From: Lachnospiraceae bacterium | Lineage (GTDB): Bacteria; Bacillota; Clostridia; Lachnospirales; Lachnospiraceae | Length of the DNA: 64,000 nt | Reading direction: 5' to 3' | Assembly (NCBI GenBank): GCA_017624235.1 | Contig: JAGANL010000006.1 | Span: forward strand, 62,001 to 126,000 | Shown here: positions 43,521-52,466 of the stretch, piece after piece | How positions within the stretch are numbered: the stretch's first letter is position 1 | How the letters are laid out: each line of letters opens with the position of its first letter | Notes under the pieces: model-generated | Told to the model about the DNA's origin: nothing | Databases searched by the model: none | What the model saw: the letters and a program-made list of their open reading frames with translations, nothing else | Translations under genes and position numbers: made by a program

Positions 43521-44446
43521 AGGAGATTTATACGATCAAGGCACCATACAGAGAGTCGATGAACATCCGGGGCTACAGCTTTGGAAAGGGAGATAAGGCT
43601 GCCTGCATCCTGGGGCCGGTGCGTGGAAATGAAATACAACAGCTTTATATCTGTTCGCAGCTTGTGAAAAAATTAAAGGAGCTGGAAAACAACGGATGTA
43701 TCAGTTCCGGTAAGGAGATTCTGGTTATCCCGGTGGTGAACAATTATTCCATGAATGTGGGAAAACGTTTCTGGGGAGAGGACAATACGGATTTGAATCG
43801 GCGCTTCCCGGGCAATCCGCAGGGCGATACGACGGACCGTATTACCGGAGCCGTGCTGGAGGCTGTAAAGGATTATGGCTTCGGAATCCAGTTTGCCAGC
43901 TTTTATATGAACGGAGAATTTGTGCCGCATGTGCGCATGATGGAAACCGGATATCAGAATACGTCACTGGCAAATCTGTTCGGCCTGCCTTATGTGGTAG
44001 TCCGCAGACCGCGTCCCATCGATACCAAGACATTGAATTTTAACTGGCAGAATGAGCAGACGGCAGCCTTTTCCGTATATACGAATAAAAATGATGAAAT
44101 TGATGATAAAAGCGCCAGACAGGCAGTAGCGGCCGTACTGCGTTTCCTGACCCGGATGGGAATCATTCGTTACGAAAGCCACAGCGGCTATATCAGCCAT
44201 GTGATTCAGGAAGAGCAGCTTACGAATGTACATTCCATGTCCGGCGGCATCTACCGCAGACAGATCAATCCGGGAGAAGAGGTGCGGTATGGACAGATAA
44301 TCGGACAGGTCATTGACCCGTATGAGGGCGGAGTGCGTGAAAATATCACAGCGCCTACGGACGGAGTGGTGTTCTTTGCCCATACACAGCCGTTGATTCA
44401 CGAAGGGGATATTGCGTACCGGCTGATTCACAGGCTGCATGAGTAG
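43511..44446 (+). CDS. Aspartoacylase-family pseudoenzyme, paralog of preceding gene
   Basis: 311 residues with the same fold and the same C-terminal beta domain (NPGEEVRYGQIIGQVIDPYE, ENITAPTDGVVFFAHTQPLI) as the preceding gene, and the DLNRRFPGNPQG motif. But aligned by eye, the zinc ligands are gone: the first His is R38 in GPVRGNE, the third ligand is A129 in GIQFASF, and the catalytic Glu is R165 in YVVVRRPRP. E41 of the first motif remains. It therefore cannot work as a standard zinc amidohydrolase. Translational coupling (10-base overlap) suggests a heteromeric partner of the active paralog. Confidence 0.88.
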   Translation: MYLKEIYTIKAPYRESMNIRGYSFGKGDKAACILGPVRGNEIQQLYICSQLVKKLKELENNGCISSGKEILVIPVVNNYSMNVGKRFWGEDNTDLNRRFPGNPQGDTTDRITGAVLEAVKDYGFGIQFASFYMNGEFVPHVRMMETGYQNTSLANLFGLPYVVVRRPRPIDTKTLNFNWQNEQTAAFSVYTNKNDEIDDKSARQAVAAVLRFLTRMGIIRYESHSGYISHVIQEEQLTNVHSMSGGIYRRQINPGEEVRYGQIIGQVIDPYEGGVRENITAPTDGVVFFAHTQPLIHEGDIAYRLIHRLHE

Positions 44447-44470
44447 ACTGGGGAAAATGGGTAAATAGGA

Positions 44471-44498
44471 TTGAAAAAACTGTAAAAATCGGTATAAT
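44471..44498 (+). promoter_or_regulatory. purL promoter
   Basis: TTGAAA (44471-44476), 16 bases, TATAAT (44493-44498). The leader of about 65 bases has a short CCGTGC/GCACGG hairpin; no purine riboswitch motif was seen. Confidence 0.75.
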
Positions 44499-44570
44499 AA
44501 TGTATCAGAGGAAGTCCGTGCGTCAAAAGGCGGCACGGTGGAGATACCAAAAACAATGGAGGACTCAGAA

Positions 44571-47500
44571 ATGGGAAATGTAAGACGTATCTATGTGGAG
44601 AAAAAGGAGGACTTTGCGGTCAAGGCGAAGGAACTTCAGGAAGAGATTGAAGGCTATCTCGGTATTCATGGTGTGGAACGGGTGAGAGAGCTGATCCGTT
44701 ACGATGTGGAAAATCTTTCTGATGCGGTTTATGAAAGGGCATGCAGGACTGTATTTTCCGAGCCGCCGGTGGACATACTGTATGAAGAGGAATTCCCGAT
44801 GCCGGAAGGTGCAAGGGTGTTCAGCGTAGAGTTTTTACCGGGACAGTTCGATCAGAGAGCTGATTCTGCCGTACAGTGTGTACAGTTCCTGAAGGAAGAT
44901 GAGAACCCGATTATCCGTACCGCGGTTACATACCTTTTAGAGGGAAGCATTTCTGATGATGAGTTTGAAAAAATAAAAGCATACTGTATCAATCCGGTGG
45001 ATTCCCGTGAAACCGGTATGGTGAAACCGGAAACACTGGCAGATACCTTTGAGGAGCCGGAGGATGTCCGGATTTTTGACGGCTTTGCAGAGATGGAAGA
45101 GGAGGATTTGAAGACACTGTATGAGTCTCTTGGTCTGGCTATGACCTTCAAGGATTTCCTGCACATTCAGAATTACTTTAAAAACGAAGAGAAGAGAGAT
45201 CCTTCCATGACGGAGATCCGTGTACTGGATACCTACTGGTCTGATCACTGCCGTCATACGACCTTCTCTACGGAACTGACCGATGTGGAATTTGAGGAAG
45301 GCTATTATAAGGAGCCGATTGAAACGACCTACCAGAGTTATTTGGATACAAGAGAAGAAATTTTCAAGGGTCGTGAGGATAAGTTTGTCTGTCTGATGGA
45401 TTTAGCGCTGATGGCGATGCGTAAATTGAAAAAGGACGGCAAGCTGACGGATCTGGAGGAGTCAGAGGAGATCAATGCCTGCTCCATTATCGTTCCGGTG
45501 GAGATTGACGGAGTGGAGGAAGAGTGGCTTGTCAACTTTAAAAACGAGACACATAACCATCCGACGGAAATCGAGCCGTTCGGTGGTGCGGCTACCTGTC
45601 TTGGCGGTGCCATCCGTGATCCGCTGTCCGGACGTACCTATGTATATCAGGCAATGCGTGTGACCGGTGCGGCAGATCCGACGGTTCCGGTGACAGAAAC
45701 TTTAAAAGGAAAATTATCGCAGAAGAAGTTAGTCCGCGGCGCGGCAGCAGGATATTCCTCCTACGGCAACCAGATTGGACTGGCAACCGGATTTGTGAAG
45801 GAAATTTATCATCCGGACTATGTGGCAAAGCGTATGGAAATCGGTGCGGTCATGGGTGCTGCTCCGCGTAAGAATGTGATTCGTGAAACCTCTGATCCGG
45901 GCGATATCATCATCCTGCTTGGTGGGCGTACCGGCCGTGACGGCTGTGGCGGCGCTACCGGTTCTTCCAAGGCTCATACCGAGGAATCCACAGCTACCTG
46001 CGGTGCTGAGGTACAGAAGGGTAACGCACCGACAGAGCGTAAGATTCAGAGATTGTTCCGCAGAGAGGAAGTCAGCAGACTGATTAAGAAATGTAATGAT
46101 TTCGGTGCTGGCGGTGTATCGGTAGCCATCGGTGAGCTGGCAGAGGGATTGATCGTAGATTTGGATAAGGTGCCGAAGAAATACGCCGGACTGGACGGAA
46201 CAGAGCTTGCTATTTCGGAGTCTCAGGAGCGTATGGCAGTTGTGGTAGACCCTAAGGATGTGGATAAATTCTTGGGCTATGCGGGGGAAGAGAATCTGGA
46301 GGCGGTTGCGGTTGCAACGGTTACAAAGGAGCCGCGTCTGGTATTAAGCTGGCGTGGAAAGGAAATCGTGAATATTTCCAGAGCCTTCTTAGACACCAAT
46401 GGAGCACATCAGGAAACCGCTGTAAAGGTAGAAATGCCGAAGGAAGAGGACAATTATCTGAACCGCTATGCGATTGAGGATGTGGCAGAGGCCTTGGAGA
46501 AGGATGATATCAAGGGTGCATGGCTGCGTACCTTAAATGATCTGAATGTTTGCTCCCAGAAGGGGCTGGTGGAGATGTTTGACGGCTCCATCGGTGCAGG
46601 AAGCGTATTTATGCCATATGGTGGAAAATATCAGCTGACAGAGACACAGACTATGGTTGCCAAGCTTCCGGTATTAAAGGGCAAAACCGATACGGTTACG
46701 ATGATGAGCTACGGCTTTGATCCGTATCTGTCCTCCTGGAGTCCATACCATGGTGCCATCTATGCTGTGATGGAATCCATGGCAAAGATTGTGGCAAGCG
46801 GTGGAGATTACAGAAAGCTGCATTTTACCTTCCAGGAATATTTCAGACGTATGAGCGAGGATCCGAGACGCTGGAGCCAGCCGTTTGCAGCATTGCTCGG
46901 AGCCTACGATGCACAGGTTGGTTTTGAACTGGCATCCATTGGCGGTAAGGACAGTATGTCCGGCAGCTTCAATGAGATTGATGTACCTCCGACCCTTGTT
47001 TCCTTCGCAGTGGATGTGGCAAAATCTCAGGATATCATTACACCGGAATTAAAGACAGCAGGCAATAAGCTGGTAGTCTTTGAGATAGAAAAGGACGAAT
47101 ATGATCTTCCGATTTATGAGAAGGTTATGGCCTTATATGATGTCGTTGCAGGGCTGATTATGGCAGGCAAGGCAGTTTCTGCTTACGCTCTGGATTCCAA
47201 GGGTCTCGCGGCAGCTATCAGCAAGATGGCATTTGGCAATAAGCTGGGTGCTTCCTTAGAGAGCACTCTGTCTGTCAAGGATGTATTCGGCAACGGGCTG
47301 GGTAACATCGTAGTAGAGCTTGTGCCTGATGCAGTGGAAAGTCTGGAGAGTATGAATGTCGACTATACGGTGGTCGGTGAAGTGACGGACGATGCACAGT
47401 TTACCTACGATGATGTAGTCATTACGATGGATGAAGCGGTAGCTGCATGGACATCTAAGCTTGAGAAGGTATTCCCGACAAAAGCATACAAAGGAAAGGA

Positions 47501-48359
47501 AGCCGTTCACTCTGAGGTATATCAAGCCGATCAGATTTATGTATGCAGGAACAAGATTGCAAAGCCGACCGTATTTATTCCGGTCTTCCCGGGTACAAAC
47601 TGTGAGTATGACAGTGCAAAGGCATTTGAGCGTGCAGGTGCAAAGGTTATCACAAAAGTATTTAAGAACCGCAATGCACAGGATATCCGCGAGAGTGTGG
47701 AGGAATTTGAACAGTCCATCGGACAGTCACAGATTATCATGTTCCCGGGTGGATTCTCTGCCGGTGATGAACCGGACGGAAGCGCTAAATTTTTTGCAAC
47801 TGCCTTCCAGAATGAAAAGATAAAGGAAGCAGTCATGAAGCTTTTGCAGGAAAGAGATGGTCTTGCACTTGGTATCTGCAACGGCTTTCAGGCGCTCATT
47901 AAGCTGGGCCTTGTGCCGTATGGAACCATCACCGGCCAGAAGGAGGATTCCCCGACCCTGACTTTCAATACGATCAACCGTCATATTTCCAAGATGGTCT
48001 ACACGAAGGTCGTTTCCAATAAGTCACCGTGGCTTGCTAAGGCAGAGCCTGGTGCAACCTATGTCACTCCGGCTTCCCATGGTGAAGGACGTTTTGTAGC
48101 GCCGAAGGAATGGATTGACAGGCTGTTTGCAAACGGACAGGTGGCAACACAGTATGCGGATGTGAACGGTAAGGTATCCATGGATGAGGAATGGAATGTC
48201 AACGGTTCCTATGCGGCAATCGAAGGCATCACCTCTGAGGACGGCAGATGCTTCGGTAAGATGGCACATATCGAACGACGCGGGGATGCGGTTGCCATGA
48301 ATATTTACGGTGAGCAGGATCTGAAGGTATTTGAGGCTGGTGTGGAGTATTTCCAGTAA
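44571..48359 (+). CDS. purL: Phosphoribosylformylglycinamidine synthase, single chain
   Basis: Fourth step of purine synthesis: FGAR + Gln + ATP to FGAM. At 1262 residues it is the long single-polypeptide form, with N-terminal region, two AIR-synthetase-like halves (SDHCRHTTFSTEL near residue 225; NFKNETHNHPTEIEPFGGAA; GGRTGRDGCGGATGSSKAH; FELASIGGKDSMSGSFNE) and a C-terminal class-I glutaminase (about 1000-1262) with FPGTNCEYDSAKAFERAG and nucleophile Cys in LGICNGFQALIKLG. GGAGG at 44558-44562, eight bases before, selects ATG 44571 over GTG 44538. It has its own promoter and terminator, not in a pur operon. Confidence 0.97.
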   Translation: MGNVRRIYVEKKEDFAVKAKELQEEIEGYLGIHGVERVRELIRYDVENLSDAVYERACRTVFSEPPVDILYEEEFPMPEGARVFSVEFLPGQFDQRADSAVQCVQFLKEDENPIIRTAVTYLLEGSISDDEFEKIKAYCINPVDSRETGMVKPETLADTFEEPEDVRIFDGFAEMEEEDLKTLYESLGLAMTFKDFLHIQNYFKNEEKRDPSMTEIRVLDTYWSDHCRHTTFSTELTDVEFEEGYYKEPIETTYQSYLDTREEIFKGREDKFVCLMDLALMAMRKLKKDGKLTDLEESEEINACSIIVPVEIDGVEEEWLVNFKNETHNHPTEIEPFGGAATCLGGAIRDPLSGRTYVYQAMRVTGAADPTVPVTETLKGKLSQKKLVRGAAAGYSSYGNQIGLATGFVKEIYHPDYVAKRMEIGAVMGAAPRKNVIRETSDPGDIIILLGGRTGRDGCGGATGSSKAHTEESTATCGAEVQKGNAPTERKIQRLFRREEVSRLIKKCNDFGAGGVSVAIGELAEGLIVDLDKVPKKYAGLDGTELAISESQERMAVVVDPKDVDKFLGYAGEENLEAVAVATVTKEPRLVLSWRGKEIVNISRAFLDTNGAHQETAVKVEMPKEEDNYLNRYAIEDVAEALEKDDIKGAWLRTLNDLNVCSQKGLVEMFDGSIGAGSVFMPYGGKYQLTETQTMVAKLPVLKGKTDTVTMMSYGFDPYLSSWSPYHGAIYAVMESMAKIVASGGDYRKLHFTFQEYFRRMSEDPRRWSQPFAALLGAYDAQVGFELASIGGKDSMSGSFNEIDVPPTLVSFAVDVAKSQDIITPELKTAGNKLVVFEIEKDEYDLPIYEKVMALYDVVAGLIMAGKAVSAYALDSKGLAAAISKMAFGNKLGASLESTLSVKDVFGNGLGNIVVELVPDAVESLESMNVDYTVVGEVTDDAQFTYDDVVITMDEAVAAWTSKLEKVFPTKAYKGKEAVHSEVYQADQIYVCRNKIAKPTVFIPVFPGTNCEYDSAKAFERAGAKVITKVFKNRNAQDIRESVEEFEQSIGQSQIIMFPGGFSAGDEPDGSAKFFATAFQNEKIKEAVMKLLQERDGLALGICNGFQALIKLGLVPYGTITGQKEDSPTLTFNTINRHISKMVYTKVVSNKSPWLAKAEPGATYVTPASHGEGRFVAPKEWIDRLFANGQVATQYADVNGKVSMDEEWNVNGSYAAIEGITSEDGRCFGKMAHIERRGDAVAMNIYGEQDLKVFEAGVEYFQ

Positions 48360-48380
48360 AAAATAAATTTTGAGCAGAAG

Positions 48381-48415
48381 AAAAGGGTAAGAGAAATAAG
48401 GGCTTACCCTTTTTT
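48381..48415 (+). terminator. purL terminator
   Basis: Stem AAAAGGGTAAG (48381-48391) / CTTACCCTTTT (48403-48413) running into TTTTT. Confidence 0.85.
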
Positions 48416-48436
48416 CAATAGAAAACGGGAGAAAAG

Positions 48437-49738
48437 ATGCAGAAGTCTGAAAAGGATGAAAAAATTTCAAAACTGGCCATGCAGGTGCTCACGCTTGCCA
48501 GAGACAGCATTATGGTGAATTTGCGTTTTCTGGATATGGCGCTTTCAAGACTGACCCTGACAGAGCAGAGAGGAAACGGTCAGGTAGCAGTAAATGGTAT
48601 GCAGATTTTGTATGATCCGGTGGTGGTTTTAAAGATGTACAGACAGGAGCCGAACCGTGTGTTTCGACTTTATCTGCACATGCTGTTCCACTGTATTTTT
48701 TATCACAGCTTCCAATATGATAAGGTGGAGACGGAGTATTGGGATCTGGCAGCAGATATTGCGGCGGAGAATGCCATTTTAGAGATGTCTGTCTATCAGG
48801 GAGCGCTAAAACAGGATGAAGAAGCAAAGGCAAAGCTCCGGGTGTTAAAGGAGGATGTCGGTGCACTGACTGCGGAGCGGCTCTATCGGTATTTTAGGAA
48901 CAATCCGCTGACGGAGAATGCCAAAAAGGAGTATCGTGCCTTTTTTCACCGGGACGAGCATCTTTACTGGAAGCCTGCGGAGGAACTGGCGATTTCGGCA
49001 CAGGACTGGAGGAAAATCAGTGAGCGCATCAAAGCAGATTTAAAGAGCTTTTCCAAAGCCAGAGGAAATGCAGAAAGCAATGCCGAAAGTATCGAAAAGA
49101 ATCTGCGTGAGGCTACCAGAGAACGGTATGATTATGGCGGTCTGCTCAGACGGTTTATGGTGATGGGTGAAGACCTGCGGCTTTCCGAGGATGAATTTGA
49201 TTATGTCTATTATACGTACGGTCTTTCCACCTATGGAAATGTACCCCTTGTGGAGCCGTTAGAGTACCGGGATATCAAAAAAATCAGGGAGTTTGTGATT
49301 GCCATCGACACTTCGGCCTCCTGCCGTGGGGAGGTGGTACGGGCCTTCCTGCGGAAGACCTATTCGATTTTGAAAAGTGAAGAGACTTTTTTTAAGAAGA
49401 TGAATGTACACATCATACAGTGTGACAATGAAATTCAGAGCGACGTGAGGATTATCTCGGATGAGGAGTTTGAAGCGTTTATGAAGCATGGAAAGCTGAA
49501 GGGCTTTGGTTCCACGGATTTCAGACCGGTCTTTGATTATGTGGACACGCTGCGAAAAGAAGGAGAGTTTGAGAATCTGAAGGGGCTAATCTATTTTACG
49601 GACGGCTATGGAGTGTATCCGGAAAGAATGCCGGAATATGATGTGATCTTCGCCTTTTTGGAGGAGGATGACAGAGCGCCGCAGGTTCCGCCATGGGCCA
49701 TCAGGGCTGTGCTTTCGGAGGAGGATGTGGAGGCATAG
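48437..49738 (+). CDS. DUF2201-like protein: degenerate metallopeptidase plus VWA-like domain
   Basis: 433 residues. The N-terminal domain (about 10-240) is of the putative metallopeptidase type, with H81, H85 and H90 in LHMLFHCIFYH: the spacing of an HExxHxxxxH zinc site, but the catalytic Glu is Met82. The C-terminal domain (about 280-433) is VWA-like, with VIAIDTSASC as a partial metal-ion-dependent adhesion motif and FGSTDFRPVFDYVDTL. GGGAG precedes ATG 48437. It is followed by a MoxR-type ATPase; such VWA/MoxR pairs act as chaperone-like assembly or remodelling systems. No membrane segment. Confidence 0.85.
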   Translation: MQKSEKDEKISKLAMQVLTLARDSIMVNLRFLDMALSRLTLTEQRGNGQVAVNGMQILYDPVVVLKMYRQEPNRVFRLYLHMLFHCIFYHSFQYDKVETEYWDLAADIAAENAILEMSVYQGALKQDEEAKAKLRVLKEDVGALTAERLYRYFRNNPLTENAKKEYRAFFHRDEHLYWKPAEELAISAQDWRKISERIKADLKSFSKARGNAESNAESIEKNLREATRERYDYGGLLRRFMVMGEDLRLSEDEFDYVYYTYGLSTYGNVPLVEPLEYRDIKKIREFVIAIDTSASCRGEVVRAFLRKTYSILKSEETFFKKMNVHIIQCDNEIQSDVRIISDEEFEAFMKHGKLKGFGSTDFRPVFDYVDTLRKEGEFENLKGLIYFTDGYGVYPERMPEYDVIFAFLEEDDRAPQVPPWAIRAVLSEEDVEA

Positions 49739-49808
49739 AAATCCGGGAAGGCTCGTAAGAGACGGGAGCAGACACAGAAAAGACAGAGCAGAAAGGCTGG
49801 ATATCGAT

Positions 49809-51344
49809 ATGAATATCAGACAGGCAAAGGATTATATTAAGGATTCGGTTGCGATTTATTTAAAAAAGGATGAGTTTGGAGAATACCGGATACCGGTCGT
49901 CAGACAGCGGCCGATTTTTCTTTTGGGAGCGCCGGGCATCGGAAAGACGGCGGTCATGGAGCAGATTGCGCAGGAGTTGGGAATTGCGTTGGTTTCCTAT
50001 TCTATGACGCACCATACGAGACAGTCCGCGCTGGGACTTCCAAATATCCAAAAGAAGGTGTATGACGGCACGGAGTATGAGGTCAGCGAATATACGATGA
50101 GTGAAATCATTTCCTCCGTGTATGAGTGTATGGAGGAAAGTGGCATTCGGGAGGGGATTCTGTTTTTGGATGAAATCAACTGCGTATCGGAGACGTTAGC
50201 ACCGTCGATGCTGCAGTTTTTGCAGTACAAGGTGTTTGGCAGACATAAGGTGCCGGAGGGCTGGGTGATCGTGACTGCCGGAAATCCGCCGGAATATAAT
50301 AAGTCGGTGAGGGAGTTTGATGTGGTGACCATGGACCGTCTGAAGCTTTTGGAGGTGGAGGCTGATTATACGGTCTGGAAGGAATATGCGCTGGAAAGAG
50401 GAGTGCACAATGCCATCATCAGCTTTCTGGATTTGAAAAAGGAATATTTTTATCAGATGGAGACAACGATTAAGGGACGTTCCTATGTAACGGCAAGAGG
50501 CTGGGAGGATTTGTCGCAGATTCTTCTTCTGTATGAGGAAGAGGGCATGAATGTGGATGAGACTCTGGTCGGCCAGTATATACGGAATGATAAGGTAGTC
50601 AGAGAATTTACGGCTTACTATGACCTGTACAATAAATACAAAAAGGATTATCGTATCGAAGATATTTTAAAGGGTGAGATTTCCGAAGAAGCCAGAGTGC
50701 GTGCAAAGGCTGCCGGCTTCGATGAGAGGCTCTCGCTGCTGGGAATGCTTTTGGACCGGGTCATCTATGATATGAGAAAAAACGTGGAAACCGCTGATTA
50801 TCTGAATGATCTGATGCACCCGCTGAAGGCGCTCAAGCAGGTGGCGCTTTCGGAGGATGCAGATGCGGGAGAAAGGCTTCTTACGATGCTGGTTCAGCAG
50901 ATGAGTGGCAGAAGGAAGCTGTTGGAATCCCTTCAGAAAGCCAATTCCCTTTCGGATACGGATCGGAGAAAGCATAAGCAGGTCATCCGTTTCCTGACAC
51001 AGGTACAGAAGGAGCTTTATGTGGCAGAGGAGAAGGATGCGGCGGCTGCTTTTGCACAGATTAAGACCAAATTCGATGCTGAAGTGGCTGACATGAAGCA
51101 GGAAAATCAGAAGGCAAAGGAGCAGCTCCATCATTTGTTTGTGTTTGTGGAGGAGGCTTTTTCCAGAGATGGCGTGAGTGGAAATGAAATGCTCGTTCTC
51201 GTGACGGAGCTTACGGTTAATTCATACAGCGCAAGGTTTATTGCGATGTTTGGCAGTCAGGATTATCAGAATTACAGCAGGGAGCTGATGTTGTCTGAAA
51301 GACAGAGCGATCTTCAGAAGGAGTTAGAGGAACTGGAGCTATAG
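49809..51344 (+). CDS. MoxR-like AAA+ ATPase, partner of the VWA protein
   Basis: 511 residues. Walker A GAPGIGKTA at about 40-48, Walker B ILFLDEINCV near 118-127, sensor-1 VTAGNPPEY; the AAA domain spans about 30-260. The C-terminal half is helical and has a coiled coil (AQIKTKFDAEVADMKQENQK, about 418-437). ATG 49809 (MNIRQAKDYI) is the sensible start; the upstream in-frame stretch from 49668 is arginine-rich and overlaps the previous gene. The ribosome binding site is weak (GGCTGGA). It likely uses ATP to act with the VWA protein on an unknown client. Confidence 0.9.
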   Translation: MNIRQAKDYIKDSVAIYLKKDEFGEYRIPVVRQRPIFLLGAPGIGKTAVMEQIAQELGIALVSYSMTHHTRQSALGLPNIQKKVYDGTEYEVSEYTMSEIISSVYECMEESGIREGILFLDEINCVSETLAPSMLQFLQYKVFGRHKVPEGWVIVTAGNPPEYNKSVREFDVVTMDRLKLLEVEADYTVWKEYALERGVHNAIISFLDLKKEYFYQMETTIKGRSYVTARGWEDLSQILLLYEEEGMNVDETLVGQYIRNDKVVREFTAYYDLYNKYKKDYRIEDILKGEISEEARVRAKAAGFDERLSLLGMLLDRVIYDMRKNVETADYLNDLMHPLKALKQVALSEDADAGERLLTMLVQQMSGRRKLLESLQKANSLSDTDRRKHKQVIRFLTQVQKELYVAEEKDAAAAFAQIKTKFDAEVADMKQENQKAKEQLHHLFVFVEEAFSRDGVSGNEMLVLVTELTVNSYSARFIAMFGSQDYQNYSRELMLSERQSDLQKELEELEL

Positions 51345-51384
51345 CGCAGACAAAGCAGGCTTCCGGAAACGGAGAGTCAGAGGG

Positions 51385-52329
51385 ATGCGGGAAAAGGAAA
51401 TAGAGGTAAAGGGAGGTTCTCTCTATTATGTGATACGGGAGGATGGTGCACATATTACGAGAGCAGGAAGGTTAAATGGTGAAATTCTGGTGCCGGACTC
51501 TGTGGAGGCAGAGGCTCATGGAATGCCGGAAGGAAGCCACCAAACGAAGGGGGATAGGCGGATTCCGGTTGTGGCAGTAGAGAAAAAGGCTTTCCTGAGC
51601 CAGAAGAAGCTGCGGGGTATAAGCCTGCCCGATTCGGTAGCAGAGATTGGGGAATGGGCCTTTGCTTATTGCAGCAATCTGGAATATGTGCGGCTGCCGA
51701 AAAGAAAGCTGGTGCTAGGCAAGGGGATTTTTCAGGAGTGCAGAAATCTGGAGAGACTGGAAACAGAACTGAAAACAGAGCGGGAAACACAAATTGCATA
51801 TCTGCTTGCGGCTTCTGCAGTCCTGTTAGATGCAGAATATCTGCTGACACCGGAGGAAGCCGGAGGAAAGGAATGGCTGGCAAAATGGGATGCCAGAATG
51901 CTGGAACTGCTGCATGAAGATGATTTGGAAGGGTATACGAAAATGATCCTCTGCGGAGAAGAGGATCTGGATCTGGATCAGGATACTTTTCAAAAGGAGA
52001 AGCGACGGAGTAAGGTGCGTCTCTGCTTTCTCAGGCTGATGCGTCCGATTGGACTGGAAGGACATATCGGGGAAGAACTGAAGGACTACCTGCTGTCCCA
52101 TACCAAAGGCTGTGAAACGGAGGAAAGCTGGGAGGTGCTTCTAAAGGAGCATGGGGATGAGAAGGAATATTATGAATTTTTCTGCGGACTTGGCTGCATG
52201 ACACCGGAAAATAAGGGATCCATGTTAGAGGACATGGGTGAGTTCCATGCGGAGATGAAAGCGTTTTTATTGCAGTATGGTCAGGAGGAAAATGCCGGAC
52301 AGGATGTGTTCGCAGGCTTTGAGCTGTAG
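51385..52329 (+). CDS. Cytoplasmic leucine-rich-repeat (LRR_5/BspA-like) protein
   Basis: 314 residues. Two or three LRR_5 repeats at about 65-125: VVAVEKKAFLSQKKLRGISL, PDSVAEIGEWAFAYCSNLEY, GIFQECRNLERLE. The remaining two thirds is acidic and helical. In contrast to most BspA-like proteins it has no signal peptide or membrane anchor. GGAG lies ten bases before ATG 51385. It follows the VWA and MoxR genes by 40 bases and is probably co-transcribed; it may be their client or adaptor. Function unknown. Confidence 0.78.
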   Translation: MREKEIEVKGGSLYYVIREDGAHITRAGRLNGEILVPDSVEAEAHGMPEGSHQTKGDRRIPVVAVEKKAFLSQKKLRGISLPDSVAEIGEWAFAYCSNLEYVRLPKRKLVLGKGIFQECRNLERLETELKTERETQIAYLLAASAVLLDAEYLLTPEEAGGKEWLAKWDARMLELLHEDDLEGYTKMILCGEEDLDLDQDTFQKEKRRSKVRLCFLRLMRPIGLEGHIGEELKDYLLSHTKGCETEESWEVLLKEHGDEKEYYEFFCGLGCMTPENKGSMLEDMGEFHAEMKAFLLQYGQEENAGQDVFAGFEL

Positions 52330-52466
52330 GAAGTTTATTGAATTTTTAGAAAAAAACCAGATTTGCATAATTGCATTTGAAAAGGGAAACAGTTAAAGTG
52401 ATGTTATCTTACAAGAGGATAAGGTCACTATTGGAATCATAAGTGACAGAAAGGCATGGTTTTCTT

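Noticed and set aside
44499-44570. Possible purine riboswitch before purL
   Set aside because: The leader is too short and lacks the conserved core; only a small CCGTGC/GCACGG hairpin is present.
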